Shown: positions 21,390-25,629 of the stretch, piece after piece | How positions within the stretch are numbered: the first letter of the stretch is position 1 | Layout: each line of letters starts with the position of its first letter | Origin: Prorocentrum cordatum | Taxonomy: Eukaryota; Sar; Dinophyceae; Prorocentrales; Prorocentraceae | Reading direction: 5' to 3' | Length of the DNA stretch: 34,775 bases | NCBI GenBank assembly: GCA_963575745.1 | Contig: CAUYUJ010009348.1 | Location: 1 to 34,775, forward strand | The notes under the pieces: generated by a model | Database searches by the model: none | What the model was told of the DNA's origin: nothing | The model's input: the letters and a program-made list of their open reading frames with translations, nothing else | Made by a program: the position numbers and the translations under genes

Positions 21390-23069
21390 GTTTTTCTCGG
21401 CGTCATGTATTGTCATCCCTGGCGGCGGATCTAAGCCGCTTGCGAACAGTTACTCTGTGCGAGTCGCGGAGCGTGGTCGTCTACACAGGACCTCAAGGGC
21501 GGGCTGCGCGTCTTCTGCCGCATCCGGCCGATCAGCTCCAAGGAGGGCCAGCGGGGCGACGAAGTGGCGGTGCGCGCGGAGGACGCGCTGCACGTGTCGG
21601 TGCTGGACCGCGGCCAGAGGCAGTCCTTCTGCTACGACACGGTCTTCGGGCCGGAGTCCTCCCAGGACGATCGGCGGAGCCCGGGCGGGCTCGTCTCGAT
21701 CTCGCTTCCTCCGTTCTCGATCCGCTTTCGATTCGGTGGCTTCCGAATCGAAAGCTCCTCCCTCCTCCTCCTCCTCCTCCTCCTCCTCCTCCTCCTCCTC
21801 TCCTCCTCCTCCTCCTCCTCCTCCTCCTCCTCCTCCTCCTCCTCCTCCTCCTCCTCCTCCCCCTCCCTCCTCCCCTCCCTCTCCTCCCCCTCCCCCGACC
21901 AGGCCCCTCCATCACGTGGATTCCGGTTTGGGTTTCGATTTCTCATTGGAGGCGTACTAAGCTTGCCGATGTCCGCCGATTCGGCTTTTCTCGGCTCGGC
22001 CGCCGATTTCCGCCGTCCGACTCGTTTCGGTCGCCGAGCCGATTCGTCGATTCGAGTGTGGGTTTTCCTGCGAGCCCAGGTGGGAAGCTAGAGGGGGCAT
22101 GCCTTCTGAGAAGGCGGATGTGTGTCTTTCGGGGAGGCCTAGAAGATTTCTCTGAAAGGCCTTCTGTGACAAGCCCCGCGGCCCCCTGAAAAGGCTGGCC
22201 CCCTCTGCCTTCCCCCCCGGGCCCCCCGCGAGGACGAGGTGTTCGCGGACTGCCGGAGCTTGGTCCAGAGCGCTTTGGACGGCTACAACGTCACCATTTT
22301 TTGCTACGGACAGACGGGCGCGGGCAAGACGTGGACCCTGTACGGGAGCGGCAAGGAACCGGGCGTCTCGCCGCGGACCTGCGAGGAGGTGTTCGCCATG
22401 ATCGAGCGCGACAGGGACAAGTACGAGGCCGAGGTAAAGGCCTCCATGGTCGAGCTATATGTCAACGACCTGCGCGATCTGCTCACGACGGAGAGGGAGC
22501 CCCCCAAGCTCGACTTCAAGAGCGTCCGCCAGGGCGACGGGAGCGTGTCCGTACAGCTGGACGGCGTCGTGGAGAGGCCGGCCACCAGCGCGAAGGATCT
22601 CGCCAAAACGATCGGGGACGGGCTGTCAAAGCGCAAGGTCCAGGCCACCAACATGAACGCCGTGTCCTCGAGGTCTCACCTGATGTTCATCATCAAGCTG
22701 CAGATCACGGATCGCATCACTGGGAGGAGCCGCCCGGGTAAGATCACTTTGGTCGACATGGCGGGAAGCGAGCGGTTGGCGAAGAGCGGCGTCAGCGGCG
22801 AGGGCGCGAAGGAGGCGATCGAGATCAACAAGTCGCTCACGGCGCTGGGCGACGTGATGGGAGCGCTCACCGCGAAGGCGAAGGTGATCCCGTACAGGAA
22901 CCACAAGCTCACGCAGCTTATGCAGGACAGCCTGGGCGGCCAGGCGAAAACGCTGATGTTCGTCAATCTCTCCCCGTCGTCCTACAACTCCGACGAGACC
23001 ATCTGCGCCCTCAAGTACGCGACGCGCGCCCGCAGCATTGAGAATACGGTCGTGCGGCGGGGGGATTAG
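1..23069 (+). CDS. Kinesin-14-type C-terminal motor protein, eight-exon gene (5'-partial)
   Basis: This is the span of one spliced gene. Exons 1-57, 904-996, 1413-1580, 3292-3387, 3728-4435, 4583-4696, 21489-21665 and 22233-23069 are each a whole number of codons and join in one open frame of about 749 residues ending at TAG 23067-23069. The N-terminus lies outside the window. The order is a helical Ala/Glu/Lys/Arg-rich stalk, then the neck [20 protein letters not shown], then the motor. A neck placed N-terminal to a C-terminal motor is characteristic of kinesin-14 proteins, which are ATP-driven and usually minus-end-directed on microtubules. The join between 4583-4696 and 21489-21665 rests on the family-typical neck sequence and a shared CAGGACCTC at both junctions. 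It implies a 16.8-kb intron. All introns are phase 0 with GC or GA donors. Exon boundaries are inferred without RNA. The direct repeats make each boundary slideable by a few bases, but the protein is unaffected. Confidence 0.8.
58..903 (+). other. Intron 1 (GC donor) with foldback element and GGA microsatellite
   Basis: The intron is bounded by AAG|GCTCGG and CGAG|GCC. It contains a foldback element at about 77-240, a TTC/TCG run at about 226-265 and a GGA-rich tract at about 780-875. The stretch 270-770 shows no recognisable coding or RNA feature. The long open frames in it are products of trinucleotide bias. Confidence 0.55.
77..240. repeat. Foldback element with about 50-bp imperfect inverted arms
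   Basis: The left arm at 77-128 (AAGAAGAAAAACGCCATAAG..., ending GCTCCGCGCGGATTTT) is the imperfect reverse complement of the right arm at 188-240 (AAATCCGCGCGGAGCGCC...GGCGTTTCTTCTT). A spacer of about 60 bp lies between them. The element sits 19 bp inside the proposed intron 1. The block GCGCAGGTCC...CCGCGCGG at 175-199 recurs in intron 4 at 3523-3547. Confidence 0.75.
904..996 (+). CDS. Kinesin stalk exon (coiled coil)
   Basis: Thirty-one codons are enclosed by CGAG|GCC at the 5' side and CCCAG|GAC at the 3' side. The peptide (AQLQSMLRRAAAERQLRAAL...) has hydrophobic residues at heptad-like spacing and no helix breaker until the final GNG. It follows a GGA microsatellite that ends intron 1. 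The frame joins phase 0 to both neighbours. The coding call depends on the composition and on the in-frame fit with the next exons. Confidence 0.6.
997..1412 (+). other. Intron 2 (GA donor), carries a repeat shared with intron 7
   Basis: The junctions are CCCAG|GACGGG and CCGCAG|GACTTC. The first 235 bp contain repeated TTCCGATTCGAT-like motifs and CTTGCCGAGGTCCGCCGATG, which reappears with few changes in intron 7. That shared part ends at an internal acceptor-like TCCTGCCCAG (1221-1230). The remaining 180 bp show nothing recognisable. Confidence 0.6.
1413..1580 (+). CDS. Kinesin stalk exon (coiled coil)
   Basis: Fifty-six codons lie between CCGCAG|GAC and GCGGAG|GCTCG. The peptide contains LKDAVVELEALQARLGESIR, a clear heptad pattern of Leu/Val with charged flanks, so a dimerising coiled coil is likely. 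The acceptor is preceded by a pyrimidine-containing stretch and the donor is GC, as in introns 1 and 4. Reading on past 1580 enters a CCT microsatellite, which marks the intron. Confidence 0.65.
1581..3291 (+). other. Intron 3 (GC donor), four CCT microsatellite blocks
   Basis: The junctions are GCGGAG|GCTCG and CTCGCAG|GCGCG. It contains (CCT/TCC)n blocks at about 1615-1720, 1921-2210, 2386-2545 and 2935-3065, and a cluster of palindromic GATGCATCGCC units at about 2640-2790. The open frames across it are repetitive Ser/Pro/Leu or Glu/Gly/Arg translations and are not genes. Confidence 0.6.
3292..3387 (+). CDS. Kinesin stalk exon (coiled coil)
   Basis: Thirty-two codons lie between CTCGCAG|GCG and GTCAAG|GCTCGG. 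The peptide contains ARLAALHAEKRRLDATVALQ, strongly helical with heptad-spaced Leu/Val. The 5' junction follows a C-rich tract suitable as a polypyrimidine tract. Phase 0 joins at both ends keep the frame with the exons at 1413-1580 and 3728-4435. Confidence 0.65.
3388..3727 (+). other. Intron 4 (GC donor)
   Basis: The junctions are GTCAAG|GCTCGG and CTCAAG|GCGGC, a 7-bp direct repeat TCAAGGC. The intron shares GCGCAGGTCCCAGAATTC plus CGCGCGG (3523-3547) with intron 1. It contains a GC-rich imperfect hairpin around 3455-3520. Confidence 0.6.
3728..4435 (+). CDS. Kinesin stalk exon, long coiled coil
   Basis: The largest stalk exon has 236 codons, starts AALEEAHAAKVKDAM after CTCAAG|GCG and ends ...IIQKSFK at TTCAAG|GAG. 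It is almost entirely Ala/Glu/Lys/Leu helix (for example MAEEELKQMMKEAEVANDK) with one break near LIEEAREVKFIKKKEL and a more globular helical part toward the C-end (SIGSGNPALITARIDRCQ). The frame stays open 15 bases past the proposed donor to a TAA at 4451-4453. I prefer splicing at 4435 because the downstream exon continues in phase and both junctions carry TCAAGGA. If that intron were retained, the protein would end here as a headless coiled-coil protein. Confidence 0.75.
4436..4582 (+). other. Intron 5 (GA donor), 147 bp
   Basis: The junctions are TTCAAG|GAGCAG and GTCAAG|GACCCG, sharing TCAAGGA. The 3' half is an A-rich run of AACAAAACGAAAAC-type units (4510-4560). It contains an in-frame TAA at 4451, so it must be spliced to keep the kinesin frame. 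Confidence 0.6.
4583..4696 (+). CDS. Kinesin neck-proximal exon
   Basis: Thirty-eight codons lie between GTCAAG|GACCCG and ATCCAG|GACCTC. The peptide begins DPSREKRLATVTHCQRL and ends LRQLHNDIQ. Kinesin-14 proteins have a conserved neck helix of the type LHN-x-IQ-(D/E)L-(K/R)-G-x-(I/L)-RVFCR(V/I)RP, so this exon should splice to the [10 protein letters not shown] exon at 21489. The frame also remains open without splicing to TAA 4772-4774, a possible alternative C-terminus (AMGEAGPEAK...NINIW) if intron 6 is retained. Confidence 0.75.
4853..5047. mobile_element. MITE-like element, 195 bp, copy A
   Basis: The 21-bp terminal inverted repeats begin CTGCGGTAGGTTCGTGTCGT (4853-4873) and its complement ends at 5047, with one mismatch. 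The interior holds palindromes such as GTTCAACGTTGAAC and GTTCAAGGTTGAAC. There is no coding capacity. A second, diverged copy lies at about 23577-23780. No clear target duplication was seen at this copy. Confidence 0.85.
5098..5247. repeat. Short inverted repeat pair
   Basis: ATAATTTCGAACACC near 5105-5120 is matched in inverse orientation by GGTGTTCGAAATTAT near 5227-5242. The spacer contains repeated CGACACT/TTTCGACAC units. It is a possible small foldback element between two larger ones. Confidence 0.5.
5315..5565. mobile_element. MITE-like element, 251 bp, with about 50-bp inverted ends
   Basis: The left arm 5315-5364 (GGGTTGACCCAAAAGGGGGT...) is complementary to the right arm 5516-5565 (...GACCCCCTCTTGGGTCACCC) with scattered mismatches. 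The interior repeats TGCAATAGATTT/TGCAATACATTT five or more times in both orientations. The 5' LTR of the copia element begins only 4 bp after its right end. Confidence 0.85.
5570..5855 (+). repeat. 5' LTR of copia element
   Basis: The 286-bp LTR starts TGTGTGATTTGAGTCTAGAG and ends CGTCGGGCGACA. It differs from the 3' LTR at roughly fifteen positions including small indels. It contains a spliced-leader-like sequence at 5651-5672, about 80 bp from its start. No TATA-type motif is visible. Confidence 0.93.
5651..5672 (+). other. Spliced-leader-like sequence inside 5' LTR
   Basis: GTCGTAACCATTTTGGCTCA plus AG matches the 22-nt dinoflagellate spliced leader at 20 of 22 positions, the mismatches being leader positions 2 and 7. 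It could mark the start of the LTR R region if the genomic RNA was trans-spliced. Confidence 0.8.
5857..5868 (+). other. Putative tRNA primer-binding site
   Basis: TGGTAGCGGAGC starts 2 bases after the 5' LTR end. It has the TGG start expected to pair with a tRNA CCA end and resembles the TGGTATCAGAGC site that many copia elements use with initiator Met tRNA. The matching tRNA is not in the window. Confidence 0.7.
5896..7652 (+). pseudogene. Copia Gag with CCHC zinc knuckle (frameshifted)
   Basis: The ATG at 5896 opens a Gag frame with a Ser/Trp/Arg/Gly-rich leader of about 220 residues. A capsid-like helical domain follows (DYRMWRRTVLRWRTL, FFRSLDQDLQRKLEDLDDDT, NLTEYNARVDTAF, LPDEWKLMFLEEGVSLDE), typical of UBN2/copia Gag. 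Around 7040-7065 the good frame switches from frame 1 to frame 3 and continues as AIREMDISHREHFKARRTYA. It then gives an acidic linker and the RNA-binding knuckle CRVCHQKGHWSREC (7503-7544, CX2CX4HX4C). Gag packages the element's RNA in particles. The open frame without correction would end at 7338, which I regard as an artefact of the frame loss. Confidence 0.85.
7590..8200 (+). pseudogene. Copia aspartic protease region (frameshifted)
   Basis: Frame 1 after the knuckle gives TFLYVHALDHSTSQCF and then VVLLAVGPGAMVVDTAAGQG, with Asp at 7717-7719 in a D-T-A setting that fits the retropepsin D-(T/S)-(G/A) active site. A run of 11 G near 7840 and one of 9 G near 7900 precede a switch to frame 3, which continues LPIGFQEMPGGIVDLPNKAL and ALTFTKLGVTTPLTRPPS. 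The role would be cleavage of the Gag-Pol polyprotein. The assignment rests on position and the short motif only. Confidence 0.65.
8400..10367 (+). pseudogene. Extra Cys-motif / coiled-coil / Pro-rich region of the copia polyprotein
   Basis: This region lies between protease and the integrase-side domains, where canonical copia elements have nothing. In frame 2 it reads YFGTRQGFEFQVETFQ. In frame 1 (from about 8700) it reads TYVPENLNMGEKGWACLAGR and then a Cys motif CSRC...CLC (Cys codons 9013, 9022, 9088, 9094; CX2C-X21-CXC) that could bind zinc. In frame 3 (from about 9290) it gives a coiled coil (DPLEEMREYQAKTERDMKGM...) followed by a long Pro/Ala/Gln-rich tail ending FHNGRWT and TGA 10365-10367. 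I recognise no named domain. It might be a second Gag-like or nucleic-acid-binding segment. Confidence 0.6.
10400..11300 (+). pseudogene. Methyltransferase-like domain of unknown function in copia polyprotein
   Basis: Frame 2 gives ERRQLQSLVTNCRVSSDL, then FLEVFSPPRVAPLLGEAGLR, SLDLATGWDFRKKGDQDRAM, and ELVRTKKPWMIFLEPPRAEF. After a switch to frame 1 near 10935 it continues LALVQVQEGRRFALEHPNGA, MGVVIDQCEFGLSV, GGHEHHHLEGGRTTRKSQVY and PPKLCKAFADAV. The layout (glycine/Asp-bearing first motif, then a PP-containing motif, then EHP and DQC) is reminiscent of Rossmann-fold C5-cytosine methyltransferases. The PPC catalytic Cys position would be PPR here (10841-10867), so a functional enzyme is doubtful. 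I recall similar segments in dinoflagellate retroelements but cannot verify that here. Confidence 0.5.
11490..12640 (+). pseudogene. Copia integrase (in-frame stop)
   Basis: The N-terminal zinc-binding module has HKIHVNLGHPRKEIFLKVLR followed by CADC. The catalytic core has Asp in AVDIFY (11731-11733), Asp in LSDGGPEF (11902-11904) and Glu in WENGRVER (12007-12009), which is the D,D-34-E arrangement. A TAA at 12085-12087 interrupts the frame, which otherwise continues SLLHEVVAAKNRYLHRGGYA and FQLVYGVNPRPPNDTLS. A C-terminal DNA-binding-like part follows (VYPGQWVLIWRRAPTSGKKT...RDRWVGPGPVL). It would insert the cDNA copy into chromosomal DNA. The three acidic residues are intact. The stop makes this copy defective unless read through. 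Confidence 0.92.
12640..15477 (+). pseudogene. Copia reverse transcriptase and RNase H (frameshifted)
   Basis: After a switch from frame 1 to frame 2 near 12640 comes a 330-residue acidic, Pro-rich linker, then the RVT_2-type reverse transcriptase (DLTPEEKGEFASSDLQEW, VVSSRMVRRWKPQG, AKSRWCVGG). A second switch to frame 1 lies near 13910. The catalytic Asp is in IGDIKNAFCQS (14029-14031), and the metal-binding pair is in LLEVDDWAIAF (14302-14307, VDD for the usual YVDD). RNase H has ASDCGG (about 14788), RVKRQVASTLAGETLALS, then, after two more frame losses near 15030 and 15122, SIVDAEG and LLTVDCMTKSDLAKTNAAQY. TGA 15475-15477 ends it. It would make cDNA and remove the RNA strand. Confidence 0.93.
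15728..16018 (+). repeat. 3' LTR of copia element
   Basis: The 291-bp LTR starts TGTGTGATTTGAGTCTTGAG and ends CGTCGGGCGACA, then AAAC. Its spliced-leader-like block (15811-15832) is more decayed than in the 5' LTR (about 18 of 22). No convincing polypurine tract sits directly before it (GTCGGGGTAC only). About 250 bp of non-coding sequence separates it from the pol stop. Confidence 0.93.
16235..16390 (+). repeat. (AAC)n/(GAC)n microsatellite
   Basis: This is an interrupted CAA/AAC run with AAT, AAG and GAC variants. The preceding 16023-16234 shows no recognisable feature. Open frames across the run are poly-Asn or poly-Thr translations. Confidence 0.9.
16715..17335 (+). repeat. Dispersed roughly 57-bp repeat family flanking the arrays
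   Basis: Related copies contain AAATCG-x-GAGGAAGTCT, GCGAGAGCGCGATTCC and CAAATAAAT blocks. They are seen near 16720-16790, 17085-17120, 17215-17290 and 17285-17335, with another degenerate copy near 18920-18960 beyond the G-rich array. Confidence 0.6.
16795..17060 (+). repeat. Minisatellite of about 20-27 bp units (GGCCACGAAGGGC)
   Basis: About eleven imperfect units of GGCCAC(G/A)AAGGGC(A/G) with GCAGCG-type spacers run through this segment. A longer unit (GGGGCCACGAAGGGCAT followed by a GTATA-type stretch) is repeated twice, suggesting a higher-order duplication. Confidence 0.8.
17500..18860 (+). repeat. G-rich tandem array, about 11 units of roughly 80-230 bp (mostly 105-145)
   Basis: Each unit starts GTGCGTCGCGAAAAATAAAA (variants in some), then CGTCGGGGCGGAGGGGGCAC, then repeats of ACTGGGGGGCGCTGGGG. 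Unit landmarks (CGTCGCGA or variant) fall at about 17543, 17673, 17800, 17928, 18050, 18157, 18272, 18418, 18498, 18612 and 18840. The last interval is longer because the ACTGGGGGGCGCTGGGG subrepeat is itself amplified (18660-18830). The + strand has dense runs of four or more G. The Pro-rich minus-strand reading across it is a by-product of the repeat. Confidence 0.93.
19088..19158 (+). repeat. CAACAATAATTATTCTT block plus (CAA)n, copy 1
   Basis: The segment reads CAACAATAATTATTCTTCAG, then ATTCAACAACAAC and a pure CAA run. An equivalent segment lies at about 19881-19935. The remainder of 18870-19090 shows nothing recognisable. Confidence 0.75.
19160..19660. other. No feature recognised
   Basis: This is unique-looking sequence with a GACGACGACGGCG patch near 19372-19390. 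No coding region, RNA gene or repeat could be supported. Confidence 0.5.
19668..19762 (+). repeat. Direct repeat of about 32 bp, two copies
   Basis: AATGTCCACTTTACCTTATT followed by TTTGCAAGGGA (about 19668-19698) recurs as AATGTCCACTTTAGCTTATT with TTTTGCAAGGGA (about 19729-19760). Confidence 0.8.
19881..20000 (+). repeat. CAACAATAATTATTCTT block plus (CAA)n/(GACAAC)n, copy 2
   Basis: The same leading block as at 19088 is followed by GTTCAACAACAACAACAACA and then CAGCAG, CAATGA and GACAAC variants up to about 20000. The stretch 19763-19880 shows nothing else. Confidence 0.75.
20058..21287. mobile_element. 1.2-kb element with short inverted ends inside TA-rich repeats
   Basis: GTCGGCGGTGCCC at 20058-20070 is matched by its exact complement at 21275-21287. 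Outside it lie (TA)n tracts on both sides (20028-20052 and 21288-21306). The interior carries repeated GGGGGGTTCGTACC-GGGCGCACC modules near both ends (about 20096, 20165, 21099, 21137 and 21172), a GTC microsatellite (about 20490-20570) and a minisatellite (20575-20850). I see no transposase. It may be a non-autonomous element or an expanded repeat cluster. Confidence 0.5.
20575..20850 (+). repeat. Minisatellite, GATGGAGTGGGGAGGAG units
   Basis: Five or six imperfect units of about 50-56 bp each contain GCGATGGAGTGGGGAGGAG followed by CGGGAAGAGTGC-type sequence. Confidence 0.8.
21288..21387 (+). repeat. (TA)n, (ACAT)n microsatellites
   Basis: TATATATA and CACACA runs are followed by about twelve CATA units. 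They lie about 100 bp before the motor exon acceptor at 21488. Confidence 0.95.
21489..21665 (+). CDS. Kinesin motor domain, N-terminal exon
   Basis: Fifty-nine codons follow [28 protein letters not shown] is the first beta strand of the kinesin motor with the conserved RVFCRIRP. It is followed by a variable strand region and FCYDTVFGPESSQ, which matches the family's F-x-(F/Y)D-x-VF-G-P-x-x-(S/T)Q. The exon ends TCCCAG|GACGATCGG and joins the next exon to give ESSQ-DEVFADC, as expected for kinesins. Confidence 0.9.
21666..22232 (+). other. Intron 7 (GA donor) with CCT microsatellite
   Basis: The junctions are TCCCAG|GACGATCGG and CCGCGAG|GACGAGGT, sharing AGGACGA. A nearly pure (CCT)n tract occupies about 21757-21890. 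The flanks (21690-21755 and 21915-22080) are related to the first part of intron 2. A former acceptor-like GAGCCCAG ends the shared block near 22079. Confidence 0.75.
22233..23069 (+). CDS. Kinesin motor domain, C-terminal exon with stop
   Basis: The exon has 278 codons plus TAG. It carries the ATP-binding P-loop GQTGAGKT (22308-22331), switch I NAVSSRSH (22656-22679) and switch II DMAGSE (22755-22772, where most kinesins have DLAGSE). It also carries the microtubule-binding stretch VIPYRNHKLTQLMQDSLGG and the motor's terminal helix SDETICALKYATRARSIEN. Translation stops seven residues after SIEN, so the motor is at the extreme C-terminus, as in kinesin-14. All nucleotide-contacting motifs are intact and the exon has no frameshift, unlike the transposons around it. 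Confidence 0.95.
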   Translation, partial: DEVFADCRSLVQSALDGYNVTIFCYGQTGAGKTWTLYGSGKEPGVSPRTCEEVFAMIERDRDKYEAEVKASMVELYVNDLRDLLTTEREPPKLDFKSVRQGDGSVSVQLDGVVERPATSAKDLAKTIGDGLSKRKVQATNMNAVSSRSHLMFIIKLQITDRITGRSRPGKITLVDMAGSERLAKSGVSGEGAKEAIEINKSLTALGDVMGALTAKAKVIPYRNHKLTQLMQDSLGGQAKTLMFVNLSPSSYNSDETICALKYATRARSIENTVVRRGD

Positions 23070-23576
23070 CCTCGGGCGGTCCAGAGGAGGGCGAGCTGAG
23101 GCAATTGTAGTTGGCCTTCGGGGGGAGGGAGGGAGGCCTCGTTACCACGGCGGGGCGCAGCTCGAAGACCTGGTGCGCTTGGACCCCGCGAGGGGTCGGA
23201 GACCAACTTGAGACGCCGTTGGCTCCGCTCGCTCTGTTCCCAGCGATGTCTTAGTGGGCAGCTCGTTTCACATGCCGTGCCCGTTCCGAAGCTCGCCTGA
23301 TGCAGACGGTTTTGTGCACTGTCCTATCTGCCTGGCCGTTTGCTGTCTCACGCCCGAGGGGGGCAGTCTGATCAAGTTCCCAGTCTTTGGCCTTGCCCAG
23401 TTTTCTTTTGCCCCAGCCGCTTGCACGGGCATGGTTGTGTTCCCCTTGCCCGTGTGCAGGGATTTTCACGGTGCTGGGCTGTCCATGGTCTCTAGGACCA
23501 GCCCGCTCTCGGCCATAATATTGATTCTCCAGATTTTAAGGTTTCCGAGACGTTTTCCTGCTGCGGCACCACAGGC
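23070..23576. other. 3' flank of kinesin gene, nothing further recognised
   Basis: Presumably the 3' UTR and downstream sequence. No AATAAA-type signal or conserved coding region was seen. Confidence 0.5.
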
Positions 23577-23780
23577 ATGCACGGTACGTTCGCGTCGTGT
23601 GGATCGACTTGCGGTGACCCCGCCGCCAGCGTTCAACGTTGAACTCCGCCGGTGACCCAGAGTCGGTCGAAGTTGAACGATCTGACGTTTTGGAAACAGC
23701 CACGCGGTCAAGGTTGAGCGATGGTTGTGGTGTCAAAAACCAGCGCCGAAGTCGGCACGACACGAACCTGCCGTAGGCAT
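23577..23780. mobile_element. MITE-like element, copy B (diverged)
   Basis: It aligns over its length with 4853-5047. Shared parts include AGCGTTCAACGTTGAAC, GACCCAGAGTCGGTCGA (GACCCAGAATCGGTCGA in copy A) and AAGTCGGCACGACACGAACC. Its left end (ACGGTACGTTCGCGTCGTG) is more decayed than the right. AGGCAT borders both ends (about 23573-23578 and 23775-23780), a possible target duplication. Confidence 0.85.
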
Positions 23781-25010
23781 CCCGCCCTGGAATGGTTGCG
23801 CTTGATGCCATCGAGTGCCGTCGCAGCATCGTCATCATGGAGGAATCGCTCCTGTATTTCAGTGTTCCCGCTCACCTGGGCTTGTAAGCATGACCACGTT
23901 GCCCCGTACAGTGCGCCCCTTTCAGTAGCGCCCGTGGCACCGCTGTTGGTCATACTGTTTCACGCAGTCTCACTGGCCTCACCCAGACCACATCGCTGCA
24001 CATCGCCGCACTGGGGGGCACACTGCCTCACCTGGCCCACATCGCTGCACATTGCGCGCGGGGGGCGCGCGATCCGCGAAAGGCTGCCGCGCGAGCCGGG
24101 TGAAAGGAGGAGAGGAAGGCAGGTCGCCTTCCTGCTGAGCGAGCCATCTCTCGTCCTCCTCGCCCACTTGATCTTCAACGCCATGAAATGCCATGTAATG
24201 CTATGCCATGCTACCACATCCGACTGTGCGAATAGAGAGGTGATCTGCGCCATGGTGAGGGATGGGAGGGAGGGGTAGGACGGCAGACATGACGCGAGCG
24301 CACCTAGCCTGCCCACTCCTTCTCCCTCTCCCCCAGGACCTCCCCAGCCAGCGACCTCCGGAAGCGGGAGGCCACGGGGACCCCTCCAGAGACCCAGAGG
24401 GACCAAAGAAGAATGGAGGGGTGAGAGGGGATTACCCGCACGCCAGCATCATTCTCGCACGCGCACCGCTCCAGCGTTCCAGTCGATGTGAGGTGGCTCC
24501 AACCGTCTGTCCCATATCCTGCACACAAAGTGCGAATGCTGCAACTGCGCGTTGTTCTCACGAGCACTGCCCTCGGCACTGCCTCTGGTGGTCAGCAGGC
24601 TCCACCCTTGACCGCACGACCAGCAGACAGACACCGGACGGCCATGATCGCTGCAGTCGACCCACATGGCGAGGATGGGCAACCTTCCCCAGAGTACAGT
24701 CGGGGCGCTGAAGAAGGAACGCTTTTCGTTGGGGAGGGCCTCGGTGTTCCTTGATTGTTTCACAGTTTTTCTCGGGATTCCTTTAGGCATTTGCATGGGA
24801 AATCAAAGTTTAATTTATGGAAAAGAGGGGCCTCGTTCCTTATTTAGGGTTCCTTCGGTCAACGCCCCGGCTGTACCCTCCCATCCTTGCCTCCTCGCTC
24901 CGTCCTTCACCACCTTCGTGGGCCGCGCCCCGCTCAAGAAGCTTCGAAATGGGCGCCCACGGCCCTTGCGTCCTTCTCGCGCATCCTCGTGGCACGGGCC
25001 GATCTGTCGG
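23781..25010. other. No gene recognised; small local duplication
   Basis: The block CTCACC...CCACATCGCTGCACAT occurs twice (about 23978-24003 and 24026-24052). Otherwise I see no coding sequence, RNA gene or element. Open frames here lack family features and have no matching splice junctions. Confidence 0.5.
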
Positions 25011-25014
25011 CCAC

Positions 25015-25125
25015 TTCGACGAGGAGGCGGAGGAGCAGGAGGAGGGAGGAGGAAGGGGAGGAGGAGGGAGGCGGGAGGAGGGAGGCGGGAGGAGGAGGAG
25101 GAGGAGGAGGAGGAGGAGGGGCCGC
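25015..25125 (+). repeat. (GGA)n microsatellite
   Basis: This is a purine-rich GGA/GGAG tract. The matching pyrimidine tract is at 25490-25625, so the two could pair. The sequence between (25126-25489) shows no feature. Confidence 0.9.
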
Positions 25126-25489
25126 CTGCACCGTCGAAGGCGCTGAGCAGGGACCGCGCCGGGTTCTAGCAGGGGCTCTCCGGACCTCGGGCCGTCCCCT
25201 GCGCAAGGGGGGGAAAGAGACAGCACGCAGCACACGATGAATCGCCGATCCCCAGGACAAGGTGGGAGAAGATGGGAAGTGGGGGGGAAGTGGGGGGAAG
25301 AGGATACTGAACGGATGAGGAATCCTGGGGTTTGTATCTGCGTGCGTGCGGGCCCCTTCAGCTGCCCTGCTTGGTCGCGGAGCCTGTGCGTGGCCGAGGC
25401 TCGGCGAGCGGCAAGAGAAAAGCCCCCCGTCGCTCCTTTTTGCGAAGTTGCGAAGGCCTTGCGGCCAGTGCCGCCGACCCGGAAGGAGG

Positions 25490-25625
25490 ACCTCATCCTC
25501 CTCCTCTTCTGCCACCTCCTCCCCTTCTTCCTCATCTTCAATCTCCTCCAAAACCTCCTCTTGCTCCTCCTTCTTACCCTCCTCCTCCTCCTCGTAATCA
25601 TCCTCCTCCTTACCTTTTTTCCTCT
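25490..25625 (+). repeat. (CCT/CTT)n microsatellite
   Basis: An interrupted TCC/TCT tract ending directly before the spliced-leader relic. Confidence 0.9.
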
Positions 25626-25629
25626 TCCT

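Larger units (their letters stand above)
4697..21488 (+). other. Intron 6 (GA donor), 16.8 kb, filled with mobile elements
   Basis: The donor ATCCAG|GACCTCGCC and acceptor TACACAG|GACCTCAAG share the 9-bp CAGGACCTC. The sequence between them contains two inverted-repeat elements, a copia-type LTR retrotransposon, several minisatellites and a TA-embedded element, each listed separately. No other exon of the kinesin gene is needed, because the neck sequence is continuous across the junction. Confidence 0.7.

Noticed and set aside
23721-24278. A 185-codon plus-strand frame downstream of the kinesin gene
   Set aside because: It starts inside the MITE-like copy B and has low-complexity, unrecognisable content.
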